Below, piece by piece: positions 1 through 11,668 of a stretch of DNA of 64,000 bases (its first letter is position 1; each line of letters begins with the position of its first letter). The notes beneath the pieces were generated by a model. It had not been told where the DNA came from, did not search any database, and was given only the letters and a program-made list of their open reading frames with translations. Source of the stretch: Piper betle (taxonomy: Eukaryota > Streptophyta > Magnoliopsida > Piperales > Piperaceae); contig JAURVB010012710.1 of assembly GCA_033002965.1 (NCBI GenBank), positions 62,001-126,000 of the forward strand, given 5' to 3'. The position numbers were made by a program, and so were the translations under genes.

Positions 1-1450
1 GAAGAACTCAAAAGTGGAGTTATCAGAATCCCTTGAGAATAGAACAGACACTTACCAATTTCAGAACCACTTTGACGAACACACGCCCAATCTCAAAACT
101 TGGTCATTAGTTTTCCCTCTTCTCACATCTCACTAAAATCACGAAAAACTACATACACATAGGCTTGGGTAGAAATTTCAATATAATAGGCCCGAAGGTA
201 CCATGAGTTGGATCTAATTTTTAGGATCTCATCCTCGAGGGTTATTAATCCGAAAACCTCATACAACTAGATGGCCCGTGTGGAGTGGGATACAATAAAT
301 CCACCATTCAACGCCTCCGCTTGCCTATTAAAATAAAACATGATAGAGTATAGAAGTCAAACCAGAAACGAGTCCTAAACGGACCTGATATAAGCTTCAA
401 TCGTGTTCATACCCCTAAGCGGCAAGTTCCTACTCCGTACCTACACATATTATTCACATATCATATAGCACACACACATCAATACATATTCACATCAATC
501 ACACATCAATCTCATATAAGTTTTCCCCTACACTACGTTGCATTAGATTACGATACTTAGTTTACCTAATTAGTTCCTTGTCATTTGTTTTAATACAATT
601 CAATCAAGCAATTCAGATTTTTATTAACAATAAAAATATCTAACACATCAATTGATCAATCCTAGTATGTTGTGCTAATAATTATCACCCTTAAGTAATT
701 AAGTCAAAGTTAATTATACCTCATGTCGTTGGCAATCGGCAACAGCTAGGGTTTTGTCGTGCAGCTCGAAACTCGAATTTGACACCCAACCGCATCCGAA
801 GTTCGATCATGTTCAACTAGATGAATTTGGCGGAAGGTTTAGCGAATTTCAGCGAATCCAGTTTTCCGCCAGCTTCTGGTAGTTCTTTAACTGCTATCTG
901 ACAGTTTTGGCAACTTTTACTGTGAGGCAATCAGGGCTATGGGTCTGCGCCAGCTTGGTGGTGGTAGTGAGAATGGCAATGGCGGCAATGACCGCCTGCT
1001 ATGGCGACGAGTCTACCGGGTTGATCAGTTGTCTGATTGGCCCTCGGTTGGCCTCGGCAACGGCGCTGAGTATAGGGGAAATGATCAGGGGTCGAAGGGG
1101 GAGGCGGAGATGGCATGGTAGTGGCGAAGCTGAGCAGACGGTAGAGGAACAACATCGTGGACATGGCGTGATCGTGCAACTATTCGGTGTCGTGGAGACA
1201 GAGCAGTAGTTGGGGGCACTTGGGGTAGCACGACAACAACACGGTTGGGCTCGGAAGCGTCGATCAGCAACAGTGCAGTGGCCAGAGGCGGCATCGGTGG
1301 CAAAGACAAGGGCAGCAATGGGTGGCGATCGAGGTTTGGGGGAGAAATGGTTGGGGAGAAGTTTGGTAGCAATATTATGAATAAAAGTTGACTTAACTTT
1401 GAATCGAGTCAAAAATAATAACTAACTCATAATAAATCCTAAAAAATCCA
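1..1450 (-). mobile_element. Probable antisense Ty3/gypsy LTR-retrotransposon leader/LTR remnant
   Basis: Read on the minus strand, the first ~120 bases resemble the untranslated leader of Tekay/Del-type plant gypsy elements: a phrase of the kind 'gtggttctgaaattggtaag' followed by a short run to where gag would begin, just off the left edge. Bases 720-1420 are GC-richer than their surroundings and hold overlapping short open frames on both strands with no recognisable domain, as expected for an LTR or leader. I found no canonical primer-binding site, no paired LTR and no gag or pol in the window. The assignment rests on remembered similarity and is moderate to weak. Confidence 0.35.
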
Positions 1451-2823
1451 TAAAAATAAGGAAAAATCTTATAAACTATAATACATATCATAACATCACA
1501 ATGACAAGTTCTATAACTAATAACCCACCCAAGCTGTTATATAAAATGTCCTAATGCGTTATTTGGACTAAAAATAATTCTACCATCAAATACATTAAAA
1601 AATACTGCATACTGTCATATACTCTCATTTCTTATCATTTTTCTTATATTATCATTATATACTCAGGTATATTTAACCATCATTGCTCATAACTCACGGC
1701 TAGTCTTGACTCAACTTAAAATTTGTGAAACTAACTTGACTAGAACTAACGGTTGAATCGACTAGTTCGTTAATGTAAACCTCTGACTCGAGTCACGGGT
1801 TTTAAATTTTTAAAAATATTAAATAGACTCTTTAAAAAAATGGCGGTAAATCACCCATAGTGGTACACTTGGTAGCTAGATCTTATCGCTACTGTGGCCT
1901 CCAACCCAATCTAGTTACTCTAGACCAAATTCTAAGAGCCACATTTGGGATTGCCGAGACTGAATTTGGTAAGAAGATCCAATGTCCATTATAACAACCC
2001 AACTCAATTAATATAAATTGATGAGGCTTAAATAATTTTTTCAAGAAAGGTTCATTAAATTGAAAATGTGTAGATATATCCTTATTTATATATTGAATCT
2101 TAATCTAAAAATTATTGGATGTGACACTAATTTTTTTAGAATTATTATAATTTATTTAATTTTATAAAATTTCTTAATCAAAATTGTAATAATTTGACCC
2201 AAAATATAAATTAATGAATACAAGTAATTTCTTTAAAAGTGATTAATTAAAATTGAAGATATATAATTTATTTTTATTAATAGACTAGATCTTACCCTAA
2301 TAAGTACTACAAGTTAAAATTTTACATCACCACAACTCAATTGGAAAATGGCTAATTTAAATGAAAATTTCATACCCAAAAAAAATCTTGTAAATGATCC
2401 CCTTCTTGGTAAGTCCAAGGCAAGACTCGAAGAGTAGTATAAACGTGATGGGCCAGCATGCCTTTATTCTTCCCCACTGCAATATAAAAATCTCAACAGC
2501 AAGCGCAAGAGGAACGTGTATGACGACACGGGGCACGCGCATATTTTTCTTTATTATAACATTTTTTAATTGATTATGACATACATTTTCTTAAAAAATT
2601 TAAATGAGATGAGTCGTGGGGCATCAGACGTAGGGATGCAACTGGTGCTTGTGATTGTGTGCCAAGCTCAAAGACATAGAAATATATATCAAGTAATCAA
2701 AGTGTAAGAAAAGCATCGCATGCCTGTGCGTTCCCATAATTCCGATTCTTTCTTCACATCCAAACAATCCATAAAAAACAAAAACACAAACGACAATCAA
2801 AATTATTTATTTATTCAATTATA
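1451..2823. other. AT-rich intergenic DNA
   Basis: No supportable gene. The stretch is AT-rich. A phrase near 1985-2050 ('aacccaactcaattaa', 'gaggcttaaataa') loosely resembles the repeat units at 27.1-28.1 kb and 36.0-36.4 kb. The 61-residue open frame near 2357-2542 shows no domain. Confidence 0.5.
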
Positions 2824-3928
2824 TCACACGTACAACACTTCACAATGAGAAGGGGCGTGGTTGCCCAACCCGGGAGGGCCCGCAACCTCCTCCCACTCCA
2901 CTGTCCATCTCGACCGTTGATCCTGACCGAGCCGCCCGATCCCCACGCTCAGACCGCTGCCCACCACATAGACCCGGTCCGACTCGCCCCGGACCACGAA
3001 CGGCTTCTTGAGGACCGGCGGCAGCCCCGGCCAATCACATTCTGCCACGCATCCGTATCCTCGGAGTACACCTTCATCCGGCAGTCGCCGTACTCGCAGA
3101 CCACGAACAGCCGACCGGCGGCGGAGAAGGCGGCGCCGGCCCAGCCGTCGCACATGCCCGCCGGCATCTCGGACCACGCGTCCGCGTCCGCGTCGTACAC
3201 AAGCCCGCGGGGGAGAAGGTGAAGGGCCACGACCAGCCCTCGGTTATGAACAGGCGGGACCCGACCGCGGCCGCGTTGTAATTGGTCGGCATACCGCCGG
3301 TCCGCATGCTGGCCGCGGGGCCCCACTTGCCGTCCGACGGGTCGTAGCAGTCGACTCGGGTCTCGGCCCGGTCGAGCGGCCCGGTCCCGCCGGCGGCGAT
3401 GATGCGGCCGCCGATGGCCGCGGCGGCGAAGAACGAGCGCGGGGTGGGCATGGGCGCGGCGGCGGACCAGGAGTTGGTGGCGGCAGTGTAGGCGACGAAG
3501 GACGGGAGCGGGGTGGGCGCGTCGGCGTCGGACCGCAGCCCGCCGAGCACGAAGAGGGCGCCGCGGCCGGGGAGGGCGGCGCAGGCGACGCTGGCTGGGA
3601 GGCAAGGCGGCACCGCGCCGGGCATTGGAGGGAGGGGGCACCAGCGCCGGCCGGCGACGTCGAACGCTAGCCACGCCGCACGCAGGGACGATCGGTGGAA
3701 GGCGTAGACGAACAGCTGGGGAGCCAAAAGAGAGCCGGCCTTTCTCTCTCTAAAATAATACGGGTGGGAGATGAACCGCTTCCACGATTTCGAGACGCAT
3801 CGCGCCGCCGATTGGGCGTGGAAGGGGAGGCGGAGCAGGCATACCTCCGCGATGTCGTTGGGCAACCCGGGGATCAGCTGCTCCTCCATTTCCACATCCA
3901 ACTCAAACATATTTTTCCTCTGATACAT
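2824..3928 (-). CDS. AFR: F-box/Kelch-repeat protein, AFR-like (two apparent frameshifts)
   Basis: Likely substrate receptor of an SCF ubiquitin ligase. It resembles Arabidopsis ATTENUATED FAR-RED RESPONSE, a positive regulator of phytochrome A signalling. ATG at 3928. An F-box (about residues 18-60, 'IPGLPNDIAEVCLLRLPF') is followed by Kelch repeats with 'LFVLGG', 'AAGGTGPLDRAETRVDCYDP' and 'TEGWSWPFTFSP'. The C-terminus 'SHCEVLYV' with TGA at 2824-2826 matches the family ending. The frame breaks twice. Lengthening the C run at 3204-3206 by one base gives 'SPAGLVYD', and lengthening the run at 3025-3028 gives 'GRGLPPVLKKPF'. The repaired length is about 368 residues, close to the ~372 of AFR. 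It is intronless and very GC-rich. Family assignment is firm. Whether the shifts are sequencing errors or a dead gene cannot be settled here, but I favour errors. Confidence 0.9.
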
Positions 3929-5216
3929 GCTCTTTGATGAAAGAAACTTAAAAGAAGAGAGAAGATTGATAACTCCAAACTCCGCTTTTTTCTCAGAAGT
4001 GGAGTAAATTGGGGAGCGGCGCGGATTAAAAGCCGCAGAATAAGAGAAACCCGCCGATTCCGAAGAAAAAAGAAAATTAGGATATAGAGGTTTGATTGAT
4101 TTAGAAACAGGGAGCTTTGTAAAATAAAAAGAGAGGTGGGTAGAGAAGTGGGGGTGACGGCGACGTTGAGATATCTATCAAATGCAAGAACAGCTGCTCA
4201 GCTATTTTTGCCGTCGGCTGATTTTTGGGGTCGGAGTATTCAACGTTGACGGGGGAGTTTGAGATATTATTGATGTATTTACTTGGTAGATAGATATATG
4301 TAATTCGGTGTCATTTGGGGGCATGCGTAATCAAAGGATAAGGGTGGTCGTGGCAAGTAGGAGTCTTCCCAAATTGAATTATTTTTGGTGTTCAACGAGG
4401 GGGTGGTGTTCGATGGATTTGGTTACTATCCCCACCCTAAGATATTGCTAGATCCGTAAATTTCATTGCTGCTCAGAAAGTAAGGCTTTGTAATTGTCTT
4501 CCCACGCTGGTAATGATTAAAAATTCACCTTCCTCTTCATCATTTACATTTGTTTTACGTGGAGCCCGGCTGATAATTTTTATTCCAGCAACCATTCACT
4601 AATGCGAACGCGAACAAATATCTAAGAAAGAATTCGATGTAAGCAGTTCTCTAATTACTCTCAATTATCACAATGAGCAAGGTTTAAATTAAACGATTAT
4701 ATTTTTCAAACTTCACTAATCTGAAGGCTGTGCTGTAACGCTTGCTATGTCAAATTTGCTCCCCCAAGAAAGACGGCGAGTCTAACCTATTAACTGATGT
4801 ATCAATGTCATATTTAAAGCTGCCAAGTTGTATCTTTTTTCAAAATTTATAAAGATTAAGCCTTTGTACTTCTTCAATTCGTTTTAATTAAATATTAATT
4901 ATAAACATATTTTCAATGCTTAATAAAATATGTTATTTTTAATTTTTAATTTTCATTAAATTTAACGTGATCAGCTGAGCTAAATATATTTTGTGCCCAC
5001 TGGAATACTTGACATTGCTGTCACCAATGAGATAAACCCAACACAACTCCATGATAAATGAAATTTTCATTATACAAAAATGGTGTGAAATATGGAATCT
5101 TGATTGTTGCTTTCAAACTAAAAATTCATCGAAAGCGAATAAGTACAAAAGTGTCATTCATCTGCCTAGCCCTATCAGCCAAAGAAGTTCAGCATTTTAA
5201 TATAACATTCTTCTTT
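3929..5216. other. AFR upstream region and AT-rich intergenic DNA
   Basis: Bases 3929-4200 form the promoter and 5' leader side of the minus-strand AFR gene. They are purine-rich on the plus strand, with 'gcggcgcggattaaaagccg' near 4015-4034. I could not fix a TATA box. Beyond about 4250 the sequence is AT-rich with no gene or clear repeat. Confidence 0.45.
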
Positions 5217-5249
5217 CAAAAAAATAAAAATAAAAATAAAAATAAAAAT
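5217..5249. repeat. A-rich (AAAAAT)n microsatellite
   Basis: Successive 'taaaaa' units seen directly, in an AT-rich stretch with no gene. Confidence 0.85.
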
Positions 5250-5304
5250 TCAGCATTATAAATATGGCACAATATCAATATATGATATCTGTAATTTTAA
5301 TGTT

Positions 5305-5490
5305 ATGCATATTGGGTTTGTCCCACATCGGTCGTAGAAGTTGTCAGTGACTTGTATATAAGCTAATAGAACAGTCTTATTCGTTGAACTAACTTTTATA
5401 TTAAGAGAAGCTCGTGATATTTATTAGGAATTTTCTTTATTTGTTTAAAGTCCTTTTGGGGACCGAAAAGCCCAACAATGATTTCAAAGC
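5305..5490. mobile_element. Possible small LTR/TRIM-like fragment
   Basis: The stretch runs from a 'tgttatgcatattggg' start to a 'cccaaca' end and contains 'gtcccacatcgg', a phrase common near LTR-type repeats in plants. TG...CA-type ends and a partly inverted 'ttggg'/'cccaa' pair are visible. I could not find a clear target-site duplication or internal region. Weak call. Confidence 0.25.
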
Positions 5491-6984
5491 TTAAATGGGC
5501 CCAAAGGGCATAATAATCCAAAATTTAGATAATTATGCCCTAGAATTTTTATGGGTAATTTAGAAAAGAGATGAAAGCTCTAGGTCTTCCTTTCAACAGA
5601 CATTGACAAGTGTCTCACCTAACATGAACAAGTTGGGCATTTAAAAAATCATCATAAATATAATCACATAATGAAAATTGATAAATGCAACCAATTTAAC
5701 AAATAAATCATATACATAAAAATACAATTGAAAGTTGAGACTCAATGTTTTTACGAAATGTTTCAATTTTCATACCGTTCATGATTTCCCAAGCCGTAAT
5801 TAAAGATCTGGGCTTGGGGATCCAGCCCAACAAACACATCTTTGGTTGATGACTATTTACACTTATTAATCAAAGTCGCTTGAGTAAGAAGTTCAATTAA
5901 TCAGAATATGATAAACAAACTAAAAATAAATTATAATAGCTTATATCCTCATTTGATTGAAAACTATCTTTAGCTAAAATTAAAATCTATCTTCAAGATA
6001 TTAAATTATTATACTCTATCTAATTCTTTAACGAGAGTTATGTATAAAATTAGAGTATATCTCTAATATTGGTCACATATATTGTGACATTTTGCATAGT
6101 TTTTAATAAAGCCGAGTCTCCTTAAAAAATATTGGCCTAATTTCATGTTTTCTTTGTAAGTATTTACTATTTTAAATTTGGTTTTCATAAAATTTTATAT
6201 CATATCAAATAAGTCAATAATATTTTTATTTTTCTTTTTACTTTTTTTGTTTGAAACCTTTTTTTCATGTTTTATTCGGGGTGCTTATCAGGCGAATTGA
6301 ACTGATTTTTGCTCAGCTCAAAGTTTGGCTCGTTTTATTTCGCCTTCGAGTCGAGCTAAAAAGTATTCGTGTCGATTAAAATTCAAGTTGTCAACCTAGC
6401 TTGATTTGTATTTATTGATGTTGTTTTATCATATAATTTATGCTAAAATTTAATTTACAATTACAATATATCAAGTTTGACATAATTATGCATAAAAAAT
6501 TATTTAGTTATGCTTAAATTTATTTAAATTTGATATCATATACTAATATTTTATAATTTTGTTATATTTATATAAAGAAATTTAAAATAAATATGATCAA
6601 AAAAATGTAGTCCTTATATAAAGTATCAAGCTTCGAATCAAGTCAAGTTGTACATGTATATGTCCAGGCCCAACTTGTTTAATGTAGAGTTAAGCTTCGA
6701 GTTGAGGTTTTTGACTCGACTATCAAGACAAATGAGTTTGATCAATCTTTGAATTGCTCTATGTTTCATAATATTAACCTTTTTCTTCTTCTTTATTTCC
6801 TTTTTCTTACTGTACATGTAACATGTTATACATGTGGCATCTTAATAAAGATAATTCATATATTGTTATACTACTACGGTATAATACAATAGATTTTAGC
6901 AGGTATAGTAGTAAAGTAAAGATATTTGGTGTGTTTTTTCATATCATAACCGGAAATATAAATTGTATCATTTGCCCTTGTTTG
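5491..6984. repeat. AT-rich intergenic DNA with degenerate 'ctcgagtcgag'-type transposon remnant
   Basis: Bases 5937-6090 resemble stretches near 26.25-26.41 kb and 59.2-59.3 kb through the phrase 'tatctctaatattgg'. Bases about 6270-6770 carry the mix of 'gctcag', 'gagtcgag' and 'ctcgact' words found near the ends of the hAT-like elements further right ('cgccttcgagtcgagcta' at about 6341). No intact ends were found. No gene. Confidence 0.4.
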
Positions 6985-7650
6985 CGCAAAAGTATGGCAC
7001 GTGTGTGGCCTTTTGCACAAACTCAGAAAATGGAAATGGTGATTGCCGCTTTCCTCATTAAGGGCTTATACAATGCAAATGCTAGAGTTTGAGGTTATAC
7101 TAAAGCACACTAGTTATTAAAATATCGCAATTAAATTAACTATTAAATATAAAATTTGAACAGAAAAATAACATAAATTCCACTTTTTATTGATAATTGC
7201 TTTGAGGTACAAACTTTCCTTCACTCCATTATAATATGGGGCTTTGAACTTTAAATCCGTCATTTGTCAATAGTTACAATTTAGTAAATGTAATTATTGA
7301 AATGAATATTTGTTACTTGTGATATACGTAGTGTGTACCAACTCGGTTTAAATACTCTCTTTAGTAAATACAGACTTGACCAATAAACACAAAAAACTAT
7401 TTAATCAACTCAAATTATAATTAAATAGACTAACCAAGTCAGCAGCCTTAAAAAACAATTTTGCTTTATAAGGTAAAGCGAATCTATAACTCAACTAAGT
7501 CAACTGAACTGAGTTGACGAGCACATAGACTCAACTAGACTAGTAAGTAGGCTGAATCGAGTCGGGCAAATGCATGGACTAAACTAAACTAAGCTGGCCT
7601 CTTGCATTAACTAGCCTAAAAAATAATGATTTAGTAGACAAACTTTATTT
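6985..7650 (+). repeat. Dispersed repeat, copy A (paired with 28.1-29.0 kb)
   Basis: The order of phrases matches 28085-28990: 'ggccttttgcacaaactc', then 'agtttgaggt...ac.aaagcac', then an AT block, then 'ccttcactcc.tta', 'tgtgtacca.ct', and finally a tract of 'ctcaactaa', 'gagttga' and 'aactagcctaaa' words. The copies are diverged but collinear over about 650 bases. No coding sequence is visible, so the class is unknown (possibly a worn LTR or long non-autonomous element). Confidence 0.6.
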
Positions 7651-8030
7651 AAGTTTTCTCTCAAAATTAATTAATTTTTTGTATGACCTTTTAGAGAGAC
7701 TCTAGTAAGTGAACAGTGAGAATTAGAGACTCTATTTAGAGAGGAGAGGGGGTGGGGTTAATTAGTAAGACACCCATGGGTACTTACTTGTGTTTTACCA
7801 AGTAATAATAATATTCAATTTTTCCAACGAACTCACGTTTTTTCTTTATTTTCCACTACCCAAACTGCTCCTCGGGTGAGATCTGGCGAACAATTCTCAA
7901 GTGGCCGGGAATTTCTTCTCGTTTCGTGCATTGCGAGGCCCACGTACCAATCATCCAAATCAAATCGTAAGTTACGTGGAGGATGTATGATACATGTGGG
8001 TGGGGTCCACTTCATTTGTTTTTTGGTGGG
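7651..8030. other. Intergenic DNA left of the palindrome
   Basis: AT-rich to about 7850, then of mixed composition. It contains 'gaggcccacgtacc' and 'gggtggggtccac' words. The open frames here in both directions exist mainly because they read into the GC-rich palindrome, and none shows a domain. Confidence 0.4.
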
Positions 8031-8154
8031 TTTTGGGTCCGCCCGGGAGCGACGCCGATGGAGACGCCGAGCGTCTCCACCGTCGATCATCCCTGGAATC
8101 GACGGTGGAAACGCACGGCGTCTCCATCGGCGTCGCTCCCGGGCGGACCCAAAA
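8031..8154. repeat. 124-bp GC-rich palindrome with cloverleaf potential
   Basis: Arms 8031-8087 and 8098-8154 are complementary over 57 bases with two mismatches, around a 10-base centre. The same DNA can also fold as a cloverleaf. That fold has a perfect 29-bp outer stem (8031-8059 with 8126-8154) and three side hairpins: 8060-8078 (8 bp perfect, loop 'cga'), 8079-8106 (9 bp perfect, 10-base loop) and 8107-8125 (8 bp with one mismatch, loop 'acg'). The palindrome is an isolated GC island in AT-rich DNA. No target-site duplication was seen. It could be a foldback/MITE-type insertion, a small-RNA hairpin precursor or another palindromic insert. Confidence 0.9.
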
Positions 8155-9311
8155 TTTTTTATTTTTTTGTCACAACTCCCGTCATCATCCTTACCGGGCC
8201 AAAGCGACGAGGAACATTCATCGTGCTCCAAGTCGTGGGTCCCACTTCTGTGGACTACATTAAGTCTATGCTCGGCGTCTTTTGCACGTATAAATAATAT
8301 AAGTTGAAATTAAACAGTCCCCCGTGAAAAAGCACTTGAATGTCCCATTATATTTGATGAAGGGAGTTTTTTTTTTTTTTTGTCTCTCTTACTCAAATTA
8401 TGCAAAGTCTCATTTTGTTAATTTGTAGCTGTGGTTTCATTTTGGGGCTCTATATGTGAAGTTTTCCGAGATGATCCCATATGTCTCGGAACTAATAATA
8501 TCTTTATTTCGAGAGTAATTGAGAGTAATTGTCATGGCTGTCTTTACTAACACGGGAGTAAGTTAGAGTCCATTTTAATATCTTTATTCAATATATATTA
8601 GTGAGGATATATTTATAAATATTTAATTTGATTAATCACTTTTTAAAAAATAATTTAAGGTCAATAATTTACACTTGAGCTCCATGTTGCAAATGACATC
8701 ATAGCCCATTTGTGTCCACGTTGGATGATGGGCTAAGGTGGACATGGATTAGGCCCATGGCCTCAAACATTTATGATTTTTTTTTCATCTGTTAAGATGG
8801 AAGAAATTATTAATAATAAAAGACATAGGGATTGCTGAAGGGTATTTGGGCTCAGGCCCAAATATCAATTATGATTTTAACTTTTTTTGTATATGTATCT
8901 AATGAAAAATGATATTAAATAATACGATGAGCATAGATCAAACACGCAATATTCAGATCTTCAATCTTATGCTCTCCTTCAGGATGCTATTTGTTTAAAA
9001 TTAAATAATATAGATTTAAGCCTGCATTTTGTTTTTGAACTTTGTACGTGTTGAAATATCACAAAGTGCAAAATAGGCGCTCGATCGGGAAAAGTCTGCC
9101 ATGCCATTATTATTAAAATTATTCTCTCCATAACGAGGGGCTTATTTATATACCTCAACGATTAAGGTTATTCACAAGGCAAGTCAAGATTTGCTCTATT
9201 AAAATTTGTTTCGTTTATATTTCACTTTTTGCACATTGGCTACTCTTTTTGCACATTGGTTACTTTGTTATTTTGTTGTATATAAATAAATATAACTAGC
9301 TACAATTAAAC

Positions 9312-9348
<37 letters not shown>

Positions 9349-9574
9349 TTTATCTTAGCCTGGGGTCAGATAATATTTCTGTCTCAAACTTTAATTTGGA
9401 TCATTTAATTAAAAGGATGACCCAGATTTGATAAAATAAAAATAAATAAAAAAATAAAAAATAAAATACCCCCACCAGCACCCTCCTTTAATATGTAGTC
9501 AATAATAATATTTATCTATAATTTTAAATATATTTTGAATAGGCAAATGATATTATGTATAGTATTATATTATA
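8155..9574. other. AT-rich intergenic DNA
   Basis: No gene seen. A TATA-like 'tataaataatataag' lies at about 8289, just right of the palindrome, but no coding sequence follows it. Short direct duplications are visible near 9230-9260 ('tttttgcacattgg' twice). Confidence 0.4.
9319..9344. repeat. (TA)n microsatellite
   Basis: Uninterrupted TA dinucleotides read directly from the sequence. Confidence 0.9.
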
Positions 9575-9782
9575 TTATCGAATCAAGTTCGAGTCGAGTT
9601 ACATGCAATTTCAAGTCAAGTTTGAGTTATAATCGAGTCGAGTCGAATCGAACACTGCCTTACTCGAACTCCACTCGTATGATTCGAGTTCGAGCTCAAG
9701 CATTTAAATATTGAATTTTGAGTTAAGTTAAACTGAGCATAATGCCAAATGTTTATGAGTGCTTACTAAATTAGCAACCCTA
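9575..9782 (+). mobile_element. 5'-truncated copy of the hAT-like element at 11853-12418
   Basis: The phrases 'cgaatcaagttcgagtcgag', 'gattcgagttcgagctc', 'aagcatttaaatattga' and the terminal 'aaattagcaaccctaa' match the right half of the complete element at 11853-12418 in the same order. The left terminus and central tRNA-like part are missing. This is a fossil copy. Confidence 0.7.
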
Positions 9783-9996
9783 ACCCGAGAATTGAATTTT
9801 GAATACAAAGTTTTAAAGGTCAGTGGATGTTGCAATTAAATTAATTGAAATTTTCAAAGTTTTTTTATACAACATAAGTTTTTCACCATTTTTTTATAAC
9901 ACGTCGCTTCAAAAAATTTTTTGTTAGCGGACAGCTATATTAGTATATTACATAAGATGAGAACCTGTTTTTAAATGAGTACTTGTTGGACTTAAC

Positions 9997-10880
9997 CATG
10001 GTTGCAAAAATCGGAACCGGTATTCGAGGGAGTCGAAGTTGGAATCGGAATCGGTCTAAATTGGACAGGAATCAGTTCAGTTGAATCGGTCCAAATCGGT
10101 CTAATCAGTTATATATAATAATTTGACAATTCATAACATAAATATATAAAAATTATGTATTGATATTATTGTGTATATTATAATTTATGATATTATTTTA
10201 AGATTTTTTAAAATTATTTAGAATTAATTATTATTTTTGACTCGAGTGGGTGTTTAGTCAACTTTTAATTAAAAGAATGCCACCCTCCTTCACCCCCGCC
10301 GACCCCGCCCCGCCCCGCCAGGCCTCCCACCCGGCCCCGCCCACCAGGCCTCCCTCTCGCCGACCCCTCCCCGCCCCACCAGGCCTCCCTCCCGCCGGCC
10401 CCGCCCCGCCAGGCCTCCCCTTGCCGGCCCCGCCCTGCCAGGCCTCCCCTCGCCGGCCCTGCCCCACCCAGGCCTCCCTCCTTGCACCTCTGCCCCGTGC
10501 CGCCACCCTCGTCCTGTCGGAGGCGAGGTTGCGAGGGCGGAGCTGAGGTCGGAAGCCAGGTTAGAGCTGAGGTTGGAGGCGAGGAAGCGCAGTGGCAGAG
10601 TGGGGGAGAATTTTTAAAATCAAAATTCTAATTTTACTCATGCTTAAATAATTTAATAAATATCATACCTAGGGTATTTTAGTCATTTACCCAAAAATTG
10701 ATTCTTTCTGATTTACCCCGATTCCGAATCGGATTTAAATCAGTCAGAATCGGGGTAAATCGGCCGATTTGGACACCGATTCGGGGCCGAGCGGTTCGGC
10801 CCCAAAATTGGATCAGCACGTTGCCGATCCGATTTAAATCGGTCAATTCTAATCTGAATCGGCCGATTCGTACATCCATG
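9997..10880 (+). mobile_element. Non-autonomous DNA transposon with GC-rich core, copy 1 (8-bp TSD)
   Basis: The ends are inverted: 'catggttgcaaaaatcgg' on the left and, reverse-complemented, 'catggatgtacgaatcgg' on the right. Both are flanked by a perfect direct duplication 'gacttaac' (9989-9996 and 10881-10888). Subterminal zones repeat 'aatcgg'/'cgattc' words many times. The centre (about 10270-10600) is a very GC-rich imperfect tandem array around 'aggcctccc'. No transposase is visible. An 8-bp duplication fits the hAT superfamily; a 9-bp reading ('ggacttaac') would fit Mutator-like elements. A related inverted copy lies at 42593-43505 and a core-less one near 54170-54700. Confidence 0.85.
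10270..10600. repeat. GC-rich tandem core of copy-1 transposon
   Basis: Irregular tandem units of the form 'ccaggcctccc' plus 'gccggccccgcc'. The proline-, alanine- and arginine-rich open frames across it on both strands are products of composition, not a gene. Confidence 0.8.
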
Positions 10881-11245
10881 GACTTAACAACCTCATAATT
10901 TAAGAATACACATTTCATACTTCGCCACATTAATTAATAGATCCAACTATTATTATTCACATAACTCCATTAAATACTAATTCTTGAACAATTTTTGCAA
11001 CTTTAGAAAATTCAAAATAGAAAGCGCTCAAAATTCTTTAGACACATTTCATACACCGATAACATTTTAGAATACACATGAACACCTGTAATATAATTAT
11101 TTACAATAACCTCCTCCAATTCATATACAATATTAAATTAAATTCACTTCTCAAACATTCTTCTAGTAAGAGTCTTTCCCACTGCCTCTTCTTTGTGCAT
11201 AAATTTTATCTCAATCGTGTTTTCCCGCTACATAAAGTACTAGGG

Positions 11246-11668
11246 ATGGGTATCCAATATCCATGACTTCGATCCAAATCCAACCTGTTTTTATCAAATC
11301 TAAAACAGTTTCGAATTGAATTTAGATTTGGACTTTTTAAATAACTAATATATTAAAAAATATTTAGATCAAAAAAGATCAGGCAATATAGATTTGGGGT
11401 GACCCGTATCCGATCCGAATAAGTGATATCTTATAAAATTATATTTTAAAAATATACAAAAATAATAATATTATTATTATTTTCAGTATTTTATATTAAA
11501 ATCTATATTATTTATATTATTTTGGCCAATAAGATCGAATTCTAATTATGTAGGGGGTTTTAAATTCAGATCAAATCTAGATATGATAAATAACATGGAT
11601 GCAAGCTTCATATTTAAGTCGGGTTCAAATTTGAATATAACCAGATCTATATCTAACCCGATGTGATC
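11246..11668. mobile_element. Degenerate 'gatgggtatccaa' DNA-transposon remnant
   Basis: It begins with 'tagggatgggtatccaatat' and continues with 'gatccaaatccaacc' and 'acccgtatccgatccg' words. It ends near 'atctatatctaacccgatg'. This layout is typical of plant hAT-like non-autonomous elements. The terminal repeats are worn and no target-site duplication could be read. Confidence 0.35.

Noticed and set aside
907..1412. Overlapping open frames on both strands (about 100-137 codons)
   Set aside because: Several frames are open in both directions at once with low-complexity His/Arg/Pro composition and no domain. The region looks like retroelement leader/LTR.
7833..8307. Open frames of 89-143 codons on both strands around 8.0-8.2 kb
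   Set aside because: They share a near-identical 'SARERRRWRRR' stretch on opposite strands only because they cross the palindrome at 8031-8154. No independent coding evidence.
10250..10546. Proline/alanine-rich 98-codon frame and its minus-strand glycine-rich shadows
   Set aside because: Product of the GC tandem array inside the transposon at 9997-10880.
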